Below, piece after piece: positions 29,054-39,405 of a DNA stretch of 64,000 nucleotides. Positions within the stretch are counted from its first letter, which is position 1. Every line of letters starts with the position of its first letter. The translations under genes and the position numbers were made by a program. This stretch comes from Chrysophaeum taylorii (Eukaryota; Sar; Pelagophyceae; Pelagomonadales; Pelagomonadaceae), in assembly GCA_029834535.1 (NCBI GenBank), contig JAQMWT010000348.1:62001-126000 (forward strand). The letters run 5' to 3'. The notes under the pieces were generated by a model. That model saw nothing but the letters and a program-made list of their open reading frames with translations, was not told the DNA's origin and did no database searches.

Positions 29054-31057
29054 ATGGAGAAGCGCCGCCTCTACGTGTATCGCGGCGACGACGAATCCCC
29101 GCCGCCGCCGCCGCCGCCGAGCCCCAAACGGCGGCGGCGGCGGCCGCCGTGTTATCATGCGGAGAGAAGACGCCGGGTCCGCAACTTGTATTCTCCGGAG
29201 GACGACGACGACGACCGGGTTCGTCGTCGTCGCGACCACGACACAGCGCCGGTGTGGCAGCAAATCGATTGGAACAGGGAGATGACGGGCCGCGGTGCGA
29301 CACCCGATACCATCCTGTCGCTCTTTGCGGCGGAGGGAGCGAGATTCAACGCTCGAAATCTGTCGACGGCCGCGCACCGCGTCGCCAAATTTGGAGGAGG
29401 GATCCGAACCCGCGTAAGAAGAGACCGGCGCGCGACCGCGCTCGCCGACGCGTGTCGAATGCGCGCCCGGGAATTCGATGCGCAAAACCTCGCCAACACG
29501 GCCTGGGGCTTTGCGAAAGCGGGCATCGAGGCGCCTCTTCTGTTCGGGACGATCGCCGACGAGACGTTGCGGCGGCTCGACGACTTCAACCCGCAAAACC
29601 TCGCCAACACGGCGTGGGCCTTCGCGACGGCGCGGGTCGAGGCGGATCGCCTCTTCCGCGCAATCGCAAGCATAGCTCTCGCGCGTTTGGACGATTTCAA
29701 CCCCCAGGCCCTCGCGAACACGTCGTGGGCCTTCGCGACGAACAAAGCGCGTTCGCCTCGTCTGTTCGCGGCGATCGCGAACGCGGCGACGTCGCGAGTC
29801 GGCGAGTTCAAGACGCAGGAGCTCGCCAACACGGCGTGGGCCTTCGCGACAGCAGGGTACAAGAAGGAGGCGAGACTCTTCGATGCGATCGCCGCGACGG
29901 CGCGGCCGCGTCTGCGCGACTTCAAGGTGCGCGAGCTCGCCAACGTCTTGTGGGCCTTCGCGACGCTCGGCGTCGACGCGCCCGCCTTCTTCGAGGCGAT
30001 CGCCGACGCGGCTCGGTTGCGGCTCGGCGAATTCTACGCGCGCGACATTTCCATCACGGTCTGGGCCTTTGCGACGGCGGGGGTAGAAGCGCGTCACCTC
30101 TTCGACGCCGTCGCGAAAGCGGCGCCTCGACCGCGGCTCGTAGACGGATTCGAGTCGCGAGACCTCGCCACGACGGCCTGGGCCTTTGCGAAAGCGCGCG
30201 TCGACGCGCCACGTTTCTTGGACGAGATCGCTGACGTTGCTCGATCGCGGCTGGACGAGTTCAACGCGCACGACCTCGCTAAAACGGCGTGGGCCTTGGC
30301 GACGGCGGCCGTCGACGCGCCTCGGCTCTACGCCGCGATCGTCGAGGCAGTTGTGGGATCGCGGCGGCTGCGCGACTTGAGCGCGCGGGACCTTGCCAAC
30401 ATATCGTGGGCCTTTGCGACCGTAGGCGTCCAGGCTCCTCGGCTCTTCGACGAGATCGCGCGAGCGGTTCGTTCGCGGTTGCGCTCCTTCGATTCGAGCG
30501 CCCTCGCCGCCGCGGCGTGGGCCTTTGCCTGCGCGGACTCGAAGGACCCCGATGTCTTTCTTGACCTCCTCGTCGCTTCGGAACAAGAAAATAACATCCA
30601 CGCCCTCGATGATCGTGGCCTCTCGCAGCTCTACTTGGTGACGTTGCACTTTCGTCTCGAGTGGCCGGGACGACTCTCGCGACGCGGCCGGCTCGAAGAT
30701 CTCTTCGAGCGCGCGTATCAACGTACGCAAAACGATAGGCCCTCCGAACTGCACCGCGAGGTCGCGGCCGCTCTCGACCGGGTTGGCTGGGCGCACGTCC
30801 TCGAGCATCGTACCACCGAAGGCCTGTCGCTCGACATGGCACAACTCGAGACGAAGCGCGCCGTCGAGGTCGACGGCCCGGCGCGCTTCCTTCGCGGTGC
30901 GAACAGATGGGTGGAGAACGGCCCTTTGCGCCTCAAGTCGCGGCTCCTCCTGCGACTTGGCTGGGACGTTGCAAGAGTCCCGTTCTTCGAATGGTGCGCG
31001 CTCCACGGCCAAGGAGAGCAGGACGCGTACGTCCGCGCCAAGCTCGGAATAGAATGA
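29054..31057 (+). CDS. RAP-domain protein with 11 helical repeats (organellar RNA-binding type)
   Basis: The protein has 667 residues in one exon. A basic, Pro-rich N-terminus (1-60) is followed by 11 repeats of about 37 residues, from about 96 to 520, each centred on a motif like FNPQNLANTAWAFATA. The C-terminus (about 590-660) has KRAVEVDGPARFLR, then NGPLRLKSRLLLRLGWDV and VPFFEW, the pattern of the RAP domain. Such proteins (FASTK/OPR-like) bind organelle RNAs and control their processing, stability or translation, and are expanded in algae and apicomplexans. It is likely chloroplast- or mitochondrion-targeted, but no clear transit peptide precedes the basic region. The array of Helitron-like repeats ends 117 bp upstream, so its promoter may have been rewired. 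Confidence 0.9.
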   Translation: MEKRRLYVYRGDDESPPPPPPPSPKRRRRRPPCYHAERRRRVRNLYSPEDDDDDRVRRRRDHDTAPVWQQIDWNREMTGRGATPDTILSLFAAEGARFNARNLSTAAHRVAKFGGGIRTRVRRDRRATALADACRMRAREFDAQNLANTAWGFAKAGIEAPLLFGTIADETLRRLDDFNPQNLANTAWAFATARVEADRLFRAIASIALARLDDFNPQALANTSWAFATNKARSPRLFAAIANAATSRVGEFKTQELANTAWAFATAGYKKEARLFDAIAATARPRLRDFKVRELANVLWAFATLGVDAPAFFEAIADAARLRLGEFYARDISITVWAFATAGVEARHLFDAVAKAAPRPRLVDGFESRDLATTAWAFAKARVDAPRFLDEIADVARSRLDEFNAHDLAKTAWALATAAVDAPRLYAAIVEAVVGSRRLRDLSARDLANISWAFATVGVQAPRLFDEIARAVRSRLRSFDSSALAAAAWAFACADSKDPDVFLDLLVASEQENNIHALDDRGLSQLYLVTLHFRLEWPGRLSRRGRLEDLFERAYQRTQNDRPSELHREVAAALDRVGWAHVLEHRTTEGLSLDMAQLETKRAVEVDGPARFLRGANRWVENGPLRLKSRLLLRLGWDVARVPFFEWCALHGQGEQDAYVRAKLGIE

Positions 31058-31251
31058 CGGACACCACCAAGTGATGATGCAGTCTTTCCTTCATAGAGAG
31101 AGAAGGGGAGTGTCGTCGTGTCGTCGTGTCCTGTCGTTACAGAGCGCGGAGCCCGGCTGGGGGGGGGGGGGTAGTAGTCAATGACTTTTTCGTGTTATAG
31201 AGTAAAAACTCGCGGCGCGCTCTCGGTCGAGACCACAAGAAATGCTGTCTC

Positions 31252-33738
31252 CTAGAGGAGGGATCGCGGGCGGGAGTGGCGTCGACGCGGCCGTTGGTCC
31301 GTCGGGCGTTGCGGCGGCGGGTCGCGAAGCGGCGGAAGGGGCGGGAGGGGCGGATCCCCGAGGTTGGCAAAGAGGTCGTCGACGTCGGGGAATCGCGCGG
31401 CGTCCAGGATGTCCCTGTCCCTGTCGTCGTCGTCGTCGTCGTCGTCGTCTGGTTCCGAGGGGATGTCTTTTTTGTGGTGGTGGAAGAGGAGTTTTCGCTT
31501 GGCTTGGAGCGCCAGGAGGAGGCTGTTGCAAAGGTGGTCGGAGGGATCGTCGACCTTCGCCGTCATTTCCCTTATCCTCCGCGAAAGGGTTGACTTGCGC
31601 TTGGCAAGCTTGATCTGGGCCTCGGCGTTCGCGTCGTACTGGCGACGGAGGTCGGCGCGCTGGTCGGCGACGAGGCGCTTCGCGTCGGCCTTGGCAGCAT
31701 CGAGGTGCTGTTCGAGGCGGGCGGCCTCGGTTTTGAGGTCGTCGCGGCGCGAGGCTACGCCAAGCTCCGAGTCCCGCGCGGCGCGGAGCTCTGCCTCAAA
31801 ACGCGCCTTATCGCTGGTCGCCGCGTCCAGGGTACGCGCGAGCTCGAGGGCCGCGGCCTCGCGCCTGGCCGACTCGCGCTCGTCGAGCGCGACGGCGCGC
31901 GCGTGCGCCGCGGCGAGCTCGCGGCATTCCGTCCTCAGACGCTCGGTCTCGCGTCGCGCCGAATCCAGGCGCCCTATCTCTGCGTTGTGCGCCGCCATCG
32001 CCGCCGCGACCGCCGCCGCCCGGTCGTCATCGCCACGCCGCACCTTGAGGCAGCCTTCGCGAGCGGCGCGCGCGGCAGCGATAGCTCGGCGTCCGTTCTC
32101 GAGCTCGGTACGCGCCGATTCGAGCGCCGAGGCGGTCGCCGCCGCCCTCGCGGCCGTCGCCGCCTCGGCGGCGCGAGTCGCCTCCATCGCCGCGACCGAT
32201 TCCTCCTGGCTCGCGAAAATGCGACAGCGCTCGAGGCGCGCCGCCGTGGCGGCGAGGGCGGTAGCTCGCCCGCGATCGACGACCGCGCGCCACGCGCGCA
32301 AACCTCGCGACCTCGATGTTCGCGAGCGCCAGAGGCGCGCGGCCGCCTGCGCGACCCGCGCGCGCTCGGCTCGCCGCGCGTGCTGGCGCAGCCGCTTCAG
32401 AGCGAGCCGCAGCACCGCGCGCGGCGGCGTCTCGCGCCGACGACGCGATGCCGCCGCCCAGAGCCGGAGACCGCGCCGGGCGCGAAACCGGATCGCCTCC
32501 AAATCGAGCCGACGCGACCGCGTCGCCGCCGCGCGGAAGCGGATGAGGGCGCCGAGCCCCGCCGCGAGCGCCTCGCGGCGGCGCCGCAGGGTCCTCGCGC
32601 GCATCGCCCACCCGAACACGGCCGCGCGCAGCGCCCGCCGCTCTGCGACGCGAGAGACGGCGACTCGGAGACGCTCGGCCGCGCGCAGAAGAACCGGCCG
32701 CTCCGCGTTCTCCTCCTCCTCCTCGTGCGGCAGCAACAACACCTTTCGGTTTCGTTCCGCCACGGGCGCCTCGTAGCGGAACTCGTCGAGCGCCGCGCGG
32801 AGCTTTGCGGCGTGCCAGCTCGCGACGCGCTGTCTGCGCCGCAGCGCGCCTCGCGCGCGCGCCCAGGCCGCCAAGGCGCGCCGCCCGGTGCGCCGCGCGT
32901 CGATCGCGCGGCAGGCCGCGAGGCACCGGGCGCGGGCGGCGCGGCCGCTGGCGGCGCGCGCCGCATACCCCCGCCACGCGCGCACGGCCCTGCGCGACGA
33001 CGCGCGCGCGGCAAACATCTCGGCGAGCGATGACGCGGCCGCGAGCCTACGCCAGCGCGAAACCGCGTCGCCCGCGAGCCGCCGCCAGACGCGCCGCTCG
33101 CGGAACCGCCGCGCCGCCACAAGCTGCCGCCACGCCGCGAGGTGAGCCGCCGCGCGCCGCCGCTGCACGGCGCGCTCCAGGTCCCGCACCCTGGCCAAAT
33201 CGCAACGCGGCGACGACCGAGGCTGCTGCTCTCCGGAGAGTCCCCGACGCGCGAGGATCGCCTCGATGCGTTCCGCGTCGCGCGCCGCCATAACGCCCCG
33301 GGTCTCGAGCTCCGCCGCCTCCTTGCGCGCCGCCTCGGAATGCTTTTCGAGCCGGGCCGTCGCCTGGGCGAGCGCCGACGCCTCTCGCGCTTCCATCGCC
33401 GCCTCGCTCTCGAACCTCTCGACGCTCAGCTCGCTCCGCCGCGCCTGCGCCTCGAGGGCCTCGCGCGACGCCTGCACGTCCTCCTCCTCATCCACCCACT
33501 CCCGCTCCTCCTCGTCAACGAGGGCGAGCCCCTCGCGCAGCGCGCTCAGGAATTCTCGGCTCATAGCCTTGGTCGAGGCCGCCTTGGCGAGTGCCACGTC
33601 GATCGCTACGCCGAAACGCGCTCCGCAGGCCTCCACCTCACCCTCGAGCCGCGCGATGCGAGACACCTCGGACTCGTACAGGGCTTGCGCCTCGGCGCGC
33701 TGGCTGCGCAGCCCGCGCAGGTCCGTAGCCAACGACAT
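31252..33738 (-). CDS. Sfi1-like / long coiled-coil protein
   Basis: The protein has 828 residues in one exon. The N-terminal 175 residues are coiled coil. About 185-500 is very Arg/Ala-rich with regularly spaced Trp (HLAAWRQLVAARRFRERR, VWRRLAGDAVSRWRRLAA, AVRAWRGYAARAASG, ALAAWARARGALRRRQRV). The A-x-x-x-W-[RK] plus downstream R-rich helix pattern is that of Sfi1/centrin-binding repeats. About 510-720 is a second coiled coil, and the tail is poly-Asp followed by Pro-rich DPPLPPLPPLRDP. A centrosome/basal-body role with centrin is plausible (inference). High Arg/Ala content follows the local GC bias, so Sfi1 homology is not certain. Confidence 0.75.
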   Translation of the reverse strand: MSLATDLRGLRSQRAEAQALYESEVSRIARLEGEVEACGARFGVAIDVALAKAASTKAMSREFLSALREGLALVDEEEREWVDEEEDVQASREALEAQARRSELSVERFESEAAMEAREASALAQATARLEKHSEAARKEAAELETRGVMAARDAERIEAILARRGLSGEQQPRSSPRCDLARVRDLERAVQRRRAAAHLAAWRQLVAARRFRERRVWRRLAGDAVSRWRRLAAASSLAEMFAARASSRRAVRAWRGYAARAASGRAARARCLAACRAIDARRTGRRALAAWARARGALRRRQRVASWHAAKLRAALDEFRYEAPVAERNRKVLLLPHEEEEENAERPVLLRAAERLRVAVSRVAERRALRAAVFGWAMRARTLRRRREALAAGLGALIRFRAAATRSRRLDLEAIRFRARRGLRLWAAASRRRRETPPRAVLRLALKRLRQHARRAERARVAQAAARLWRSRTSRSRGLRAWRAVVDRGRATALAATAARLERCRIFASQEESVAAMEATRAAEAATAARAAATASALESARTELENGRRAIAAARAAREGCLKVRRGDDDRAAAVAAAMAAHNAEIGRLDSARRETERLRTECRELAAAHARAVALDERESARREAAALELARTLDAATSDKARFEAELRAARDSELGVASRRDDLKTEAARLEQHLDAAKADAKRLVADQRADLRRQYDANAEAQIKLAKRKSTLSRRIREMTAKVDDPSDHLCNSLLLALQAKRKLLFHHHKKDIPSEPDDDDDDDDDRDRDILDAARFPDVDDLFANLGDPPLPPLPPLRDPPPQRPTDQRPRRRHSRPRSLL

Positions 33739-34505
33739 GCTATGTGTCTGATCGGTTTTTTGAAAAAATAATAGTCACCAAAAGGAAAAAAAGTTCAAGT
33801 TCGTTCGGGAGACGCATCACACCCCACACCATCTTTTCATCGGGGCGGCATTACGTGTCCGAGGCGCGGCCCAAGCGTGACGCGTGTTCTTTCTTTCCGC
33901 CGAAGGGTCTCGTCGACGACATCCCGGTGACCCACCCACACGGGGTTCGATGATCACGTGAAGGAGTCATCCTTCCTAAAAGAACCACCCACGAGTACTA
34001 CCCTTTTGCGACGCAGAGCCGCACGGTTCTTTTTCTACGAGCTCTACGAGCTCTGTTCGGATGCCGCACAAGCAAGCGCCCTTCCTTCTTCTTCTTCACC
34101 GTCCCGGTGGTGTTTTTCGACGATAAACTCAAACTTTAGTCCGTCGGCCGACGACATCATCATCGAGATGTTGAACGAGCTGGGCCAAGGCGAAAGAAAA
34201 TCTCGCGCCGCCAACCTCAAGGAGGAGATGGAGGAGCTCAACTACTTGGCCGCATTTATATAGACTCGCCGAAACCGAGATTTTTTTTTTAGGGCGATAT
34301 GCTCACCCTCACGCCGACGTGCGCGTCTTCGTCACTTGAGTAAAAAACGATACCGCCTCCCACTTCAAATCCTCGAGGAACCGCCTGGCCGGTACCTCGG
34401 GCGCATCTACAAACAAACAATCAGTCAATCTCCCGGGCGTTCCCGACACCATCGTACCGCTACTTGGACGAACAAAATCCCCTCGGTCGGCGGGGACACA
34501 GATTT
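33739..34505. other. Region between two minus-strand genes; weak coding signs only
   Basis: A plus-strand frame at 33958-34263 (101 codons) ends GERKSRAANLKEEMEELNY and reads like a gene tail, but has no recognised family. On the minus strand, after TTTGTTTGTAG (about 34412-34422), DAPEVPARRFLEDLKWEAVS is open to a TGA near 34308. This could be a last exon of the thioredoxin-like gene. Neither is secure. Confidence 0.35.
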
Positions 34506-34946
34506 TTATCCCAAAACAAGGTCCCCGCCTCGTTGTTGTTGTCGTCCTCGTCGTCGTAAAAAAAAGCCGTCCTCGTCGATCTCAAAGCCCCTCGTTCTAC
34601 GGTAGACTCGCTTGAGGAGACGCGACAACGGGAAGATGTCGCCGGTCATCAAAGGATCGTATTGGTCGCTTCCGTAGAAGACGACAGCAGGAATCCCGAG
34701 GTCGAGGATCCCGAGGCGCTCGGCGAGCTCCATGCCGGTCTCGGTGTCGATGTTGACCCGCGCCGACTCGAGGCGCGAGGCCTCCCTAGTCAATTCGTGC
34801 CAGGTCGGTTCGAACGCCTGGCACGACCCGCACATCCCCGAGTAGAACTCGACCAAGAACGCGCGCGGACTTCGCCTGACGACGACCTCGAAGTCGCTCT
34901 CCGAGCTGATCTCGACGGCCATGGCGGCGGAAAGCACCAAGAACAT
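34506..34946 (-). CDS. Secreted/ER thioredoxin-like protein (PDI family) with CGSC active site
   Basis: The protein has 146 residues as a single exon. MFLVLSAAMA is a short signal-like start. The fold reads SESDFEVVVRRSPRAFLVEF, then the redox motif YSGMCGSCQAFEPTW, VNIDTETGMELAERLGI and the cis-Pro segment GIPAVVFYG. The CxxC with a preceding G/M and EPTW after it fits PDI-like oxidoreductases of the secretory pathway. The last 30 residues are Arg/Gln-rich and poorly conserved-looking, so a 3' exon may replace them (DAPEVPARRFLEDL downstream). A possible donor is GTAGAACG near 34596; this is uncertain. Confidence 0.75.
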   Translation of the reverse strand: MFLVLSAAMAVEISSESDFEVVVRRSPRAFLVEFYSGMCGSCQAFEPTWHELTREASRLESARVNIDTETGMELAERLGILDLGIPAVVFYGSDQYDPLMTGDIFPLSRLLKRVYRRTRGFEIDEDGFFLRRRGRQQQRGGDLVLG

Positions 34947-35019
34947 GTCGAAGGGTTAGGAAGTTCAAACAAGCCAAGAAGGGTTACAAGGCTAATAAAT
35001 AATAAGCGTTAGAGGGGTG

Positions 35020-36030
35020 ATGGACTCCCCTGACGGTGAAGGGCTGTACACGTTCAAACGACATGCCTTCAAGAAGGCGCGGGTGGCGTCGTCCGAAGAA
35101 GAGGATGATTCGGATTCTGATTTCGACGATGTAATGGATGATGAGGGGGATGAGGTCCCCAAGTCGTCGTCGTCGTCGTCGTCGTCCAAGAGGAAGCAGC
35201 CGTTGAAGAAGAAGCAGAAGAAGAAGAAGAAGAAGAAGATGGCGGAGGTGATCGAAGCGGAGGATGAAGAGAGCGAGGTGGAAGCTCTCGCGCCGGTGGT
35301 AGCCGTCGCGGACGACGACGACGAGGCGGAGGAGGTGCTGGACGTGGACGCCGTCGACGACGCGGCGACGCAACGGCGCCTCCGGCTCCTGAGAGAAGCC
35401 CGCGAGGCTCGAGAAAAACTTGCGGAAGCCGAAATGGCTGAGATGTCGCCGGTCGAAAAGACCAAGGTAGTAGTAGACCGCGGGCCGGAACTTCGCGTTT
35501 TTGTACGCGCGCGAGGCGAAGACAAGGAGGAGTTTAGAATTCGCGCCGGCGACGCGTTCTCTACGCTTTTCGACGAATTTGCCAAGGATCGGGGCGTCGA
35601 GGTCGACGCCTGCACCTTTCATTTCGACGGGGAACAGATCGAGCCCCTCGCCACACCGCGCCAGTTGGATTTGGAGGACGAAGACATGATAGACGCGGAG
35701 GCCCCCGAGCGACGAACGAATAGTAAGGCAAATCGACCCTCCACCCCGAGGGCACCACCAAAGGGGCGGCCGCCACCGAAAGAAGAAAGTACGGCCCGGA
35801 AGCGCCAAAAAATAACCCTCGTCCTCGAGTCCGGCCGCCGCGACGACAAGCACGTGAAAATAAAAGTCCACACCGACGACAAGTTCAAGAAGGTGTTCCA
35901 ACACTATGCCAAAATCAAAAAGTGCGACCACGACGTCTCTTTTGCCTACGCGGGCAACCCCCTCTCCCCCAACCAATCCCCCCTCGACCTCGGGCTCTCC
36001 GGCTCGGCGACTATCCACGCCTCCTACTGA
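35020..36030 (+). CDS. Rad60/NIP45/Esc2-type protein with two SUMO-like domains
   Basis: The protein has 336 residues from the ATG at 35020; the GTG three bases earlier was rejected. The N-terminus is acidic with poly-Ser and poly-Lys tracts. SUMO-like domain 1 is at about 157-225 (ELRVFVRARGEDKEEFRI, FHFDGEQIEPLATPRQLDLE, EDMIDA). SUMO-like domain 2 is at about 265-335 (KITLVLESGRRDDKHVKIKV, HTDDKFKKVFQHYAKIKK, SPNQSPLDLGLSGSATIHA). An acidic linker plus two C-terminal SUMO-like domains defines the RENi family (Rad60, Esc2, NIP45), which acts with SUMO ligases in genome stability. The last residues lack the di-Gly used for conjugation, as expected for this family. Confidence 0.85.
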   Translation: MDSPDGEGLYTFKRHAFKKARVASSEEEDDSDSDFDDVMDDEGDEVPKSSSSSSSSKRKQPLKKKQKKKKKKKMAEVIEAEDEESEVEALAPVVAVADDDDEAEEVLDVDAVDDAATQRRLRLLREAREAREKLAEAEMAEMSPVEKTKVVVDRGPELRVFVRARGEDKEEFRIRAGDAFSTLFDEFAKDRGVEVDACTFHFDGEQIEPLATPRQLDLEDEDMIDAEAPERRTNSKANRPSTPRAPPKGRPPPKEESTARKRQKITLVLESGRRDDKHVKIKVHTDDKFKKVFQHYAKIKKCDHDVSFAYAGNPLSPNQSPLDLGLSGSATIHASY

Positions 36031-36058
36031 GAGAGGAGAGAGAGTCTTTATTTTATTT

Positions 36059-36904
36059 TTATTTCATGTAGGCGGGGTCGTCGCCGACGACGACGCTGGT
36101 CGCCAGGAGCTTCTGCTTGAGGAGGCGGGCGGCCTCGGCATCCTGCTTCATTTCCTCGAGGCGCTTGTAGGTGATCTCGCCGCAGCGCATGGAACTCTGG
36201 GTGTCGGTCTCGTAGAGGGTGGGCTCGGCGCCCAAATCGAAATGCATGCGGCGGAGTTCGTGGATCTGATCCTCGACAACTTTTCCGCGGGCGGCCTGTG
36301 CCGTGACGGAGTCGTACTTGAAGGCGGCGTGGGAGGTCGTCTCGTAGGCAGGGGTCTCCTCCCCCAGGGTGAAGTTGTGGCCCGAGAGCTGGGCCTTGAA
36401 CTTTTTCGCCGTCGCGCGCGTCTCGTTATTACTTTGCTGCGTCGACGCCAGAGCCGATGCCTTGGAGCTCTCGTGCGCCGTCGTCTGGTACTCGATTTCG
36501 TGGGACCCCAAGAAGCACGACGACTTGCGGGGGTCGTCGAACTGCGCCCGGCACGCGAATTCGCCGGTTCGCCCGGTCGGGTCGATCTGCCGCCCTTCGG
36601 TCCCGTAGTCGAGCTCGTGATTCCCCAACACAAAGTGCGTCGACGTCAGCACCTTTTTCATCTCCTTGCAGTCGATGCGGCTCGACTCGGCGATCGGAAT
36701 AACAACTTTCTGCCGCGACATCGCGTCGGTTTCGTACTCGGGGGCATCGAACCCGAACACGATGCTCGTTTGCGTATTCCCCAGCTTCCGCTCCCGCAGC
36801 TTGCGACACACCTTCTCGCGCGTGTCTACTTGCTCCAACCGCTTGGCCGTCTCCTCGAGGGCAGCGCGGGTGGTCGTCACGAAACGTCCACCAGCAGCCG
36901 CCAT
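36059..36904 (-). CDS. Six-repeat protein, possibly a flagellar microtubule-associated protein
   Basis: The protein has 281 residues. Six copies of a [TSH]-x-F/V-x-L-G-x(5)-Y-x-T motif occur, at about 45 (TSIVFGFDAPEYETD), 90 (THFVLGNHELDYGTE), 130 (SSCFLGSHEIEYQTT), 176 (HNFTLGEETPAYETT), 222 (MHFDLGAEPTLYETD) and 268 (TSVVVGDDPAYMK), separated by 35-48 residues of helical, charged sequence. Regularly spaced short motifs like this are typical of axonemal microtubule-inner proteins, but I do not recognise a named family. A TATATATA run (36922-36931) lies 20 bp upstream of the ATG. Confidence 0.75.
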   Translation of the reverse strand: MAAAGGRFVTTTRAALEETAKRLEQVDTREKVCRKLRERKLGNTQTSIVFGFDAPEYETDAMSRQKVVIPIAESSRIDCKEMKKVLTSTHFVLGNHELDYGTEGRQIDPTGRTGEFACRAQFDDPRKSSCFLGSHEIEYQTTAHESSKASALASTQQSNNETRATAKKFKAQLSGHNFTLGEETPAYETTSHAAFKYDSVTAQAARGKVVEDQIHELRRMHFDLGAEPTLYETDTQSSMRCGEITYKRLEEMKQDAEAARLLKQKLLATSVVVGDDPAYMK

Positions 36905-37023
36905 ATCTTTTTGGCAACGCCGTATATATATCTTCTTCTTCTTCTTTTGGTCCGTTTGTGCTTATGTAAATGTCTTTACAAAGGTCGACTCCTAAGAGGG
37001 GGGATAAGATAGGATAGGATAGG

Positions 37024-39200
37024 ATGTTTGTCGGGCGTTTGAGGAGTAACGTTCGCGCTCGCGTGATCGAGCAACGCCAGAACGAGGATGGAACAACCAA
37101 CTGGATGTGCGCGGCCCCTGGTTGCGGTTTCAATCGCAGGACGAAGACGTTCAAGGCGGCGCAGTGGACAAAGCACGTAGTAGTTCTTGAGTGTAAGCAC
37201 ACGTCCAATGAGGTCAAGCGAGGCCTCGCCAAGAAGAGCACTTTCAAGGCGATCCAGGAGTCGGAATACGGGACTAAACGAGCGGCGGAGGCCCACGACC
37301 TTCGGGAGTCGGTGTCGTCGATGTCGGCAGGATCCGGCTCCGTCGCGCAGTCCTTCGAGTCGAAGCGGCGGAGGATCAACGAGTATGCTGCTGCTGACGT
37401 CTGCGACTCAAAACGTGCCGCCGCCTTCACCGAGAACATCGCGGAGTTCCTTTGCCGCCCGGCCGTTCGTCGTGGTCGACGCGCCCTTCTTCTTCATCAA
37501 AATGATCGAGTCCTCGAACGGGGCCTACCTCGACTTTCTCCCCAAAGCCGAGGCCTTCCGTGCCAACTACGCGTCCAAGCTCTTCCTTCAAAAAGACGGT
37601 GGACGACGTCAACCTCATGTGGATACATGCACGAGGGCAAACCGCCGCGAAACCTGGGGTTTTTTTTACGGCTTATAGAGCGAGGCCAACGACGCGCGCG
37701 TCATCAACGTCGCCGAGACGGCGGGGAACAAGACGGCGTTCGAGTCGTGCGTCGACCCAGGCGAACGCCGCGAGGATGGCGAGTTCATCGCGGAGATGGT
37801 CGAGAGAGAGCTCCGATCCGGCGCCGGCAGCAACGAGGTCGAGGAAGTTTACGCCGGCATCGTTTCGGCGAGTCGGGATCTTCGTCGCGATCATCTCTCT
37901 CCAAAGTGTTCCCGCGCCTCTTCCTGATGGGCTGCTTCGCCCACTGCCTCCTCGACCTCATGATGGAAGACCTCGCCGAGATCCTGGCCTTCAAGGCAAT
38001 CGTTGACCGTTGCGTTCGCATCGCCGAGTTCGTCGAAAACCATGCACTCGCCGCCGCGCGCCGCATCTTCTTCGAGCGGATCGTCGTCGAGGGTGGCGTC
38101 GCGCTCGAATCCTGCGACGACCCGCTTCGCCAACCTCCACCGCGCCTACCTGAACAAGGATAACCTCGCCTTGCTCCTCGACGACAGCCGATGGGCCGAG
38201 GCGACGGCCCCCGTCTCCAAGCCTCTCGTCTCCAAGTCTTTCGTCGACGAGTTCGTCGACGACGCGAAGGACGATTGGACGTCGGTCGAGGCCCTCCACA
38301 CCCTCCTCGGCCCGCTCGACAAGGCCATTCACCACCACCACATCGAGCAACGCGCAAAGGCCTCGTGGGCCTACGCGATCGCCTCCGCCCTCGTCGATCA
38401 CGTCAACGCGTCGGCGGCCGAGGCCACGAATAGCCGCGTCTTGGACGAGGCGAGGCGGGCAAGGCAGCAGTCCTCGGTCGCTGGAACGGCTCCGGCGCAC
38501 GGCAGGTCGGCCTCAAGGGGATCCGGCGCACGTTTTTGCCTTTATTCTCGACCCCTATACGACTCCCAAAGTTGATCGTCTTCCGCCGGGCTGGCAGGTG
38601 TCGTGCCTCGTGGTCTTAAAAAGTTCTACTCGTACCCTGCCGACCAGGACGCCGCCCTCGAGGAGCTCAACGACCTCATCCTACGCCAAGCAACCTGGGG
38701 CGACCTCATCGGCCGGAACCAATCCATCACCCGTCCCACGACCAACATCATAGCCCGGTCATCATCACGATTGTTGACGTCGAGATCTGGAAGCAGACCA
38801 GGATGATTCCCGCTTACGCCGTCTGGGCCCTGATTGGCGCGATTCCCCAAGCTCGCTCCCATCGCCGCTCGCCTCGAAAAGCATGCCGTCGAGTCTGCCG
38901 AACGCGTCGAGTCTACCGAACGCGAAATTGCGGGGTCCACAAAATCATCCACGCCAAGGCCCGGGACTCCCTCCACGCCCGCGCCGTCAAAACGCTTCTT
39001 TTCACCTGCATCAATCAACCTGCGCCTCCTGAATCAGTGCAGGGAAGAGACCGACGACTTCCTCCTCCAGTGCATTAGCGAGTGTGCCGAAGAAGACACC
39101 ACTAGCGACCCTCCTGCTGCCGCCGACAACGATGAACGAGCCCGTCGTAATCATCGATCGATCCGATCCGCTGCCGCCAATTCCAAAGTCGACGCCTGAA
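37024..39200 (+). mobile_element. Decayed hAT-type DNA transposon
   Basis: The first ~140 codons are open and hold a BED-like zinc finger (WMCAAPGCGFNRRTKTFKAA, then WTKHVVVLECKH). After that the hAT transposase is spread over three frames: PFVVVDAPFFFIKMIESSNG, ARVINVAETAGNKTAFESCV, FLMGCFAHCLLDLMMEDLAE, VEALHTLLGPLDKAIHHHH and, near 38840-39020, FPKLAPIAARL plus KARDSLHARAVKTLLFTCIN (the C-terminal dimerisation block). At least five frame changes are needed, so it is dead. No clear terminal repeats or target duplication were seen at either end, so the limits are those of the coding part. Confidence 0.75.
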
Positions 39201-39405
39201 CACTAACAAGGAGGAGGAGGAGGAGGAGGAGGAGGATCGTGGTTTGCGTGTGATGGGACGCCAGGCAGCGCGCAATCCCGCTGTGCCCCCAGCGGCAGTC
39301 GACCTTTACCGCTTGATCGCCGCCCGCCCGGATCCCGGAATCTTGGTGCAACAACAACAACGATGGGCTGAAATACAATACTACATCCGAACCGCGCCTT
39401 GTTCT

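Noticed and set aside
29036-31012. 658-codon minus-strand frame over the RAP gene
   Set aside because: It has no motif; the plus strand has 11 clear repeats and a RAP domain.
31364-32776. 470-codon plus-strand frame, Arg/Ser-rich
   Set aside because: Antisense shadow of the Sfi1-like coiled-coil gene. GC-rich biased codons keep the opposite strand open.
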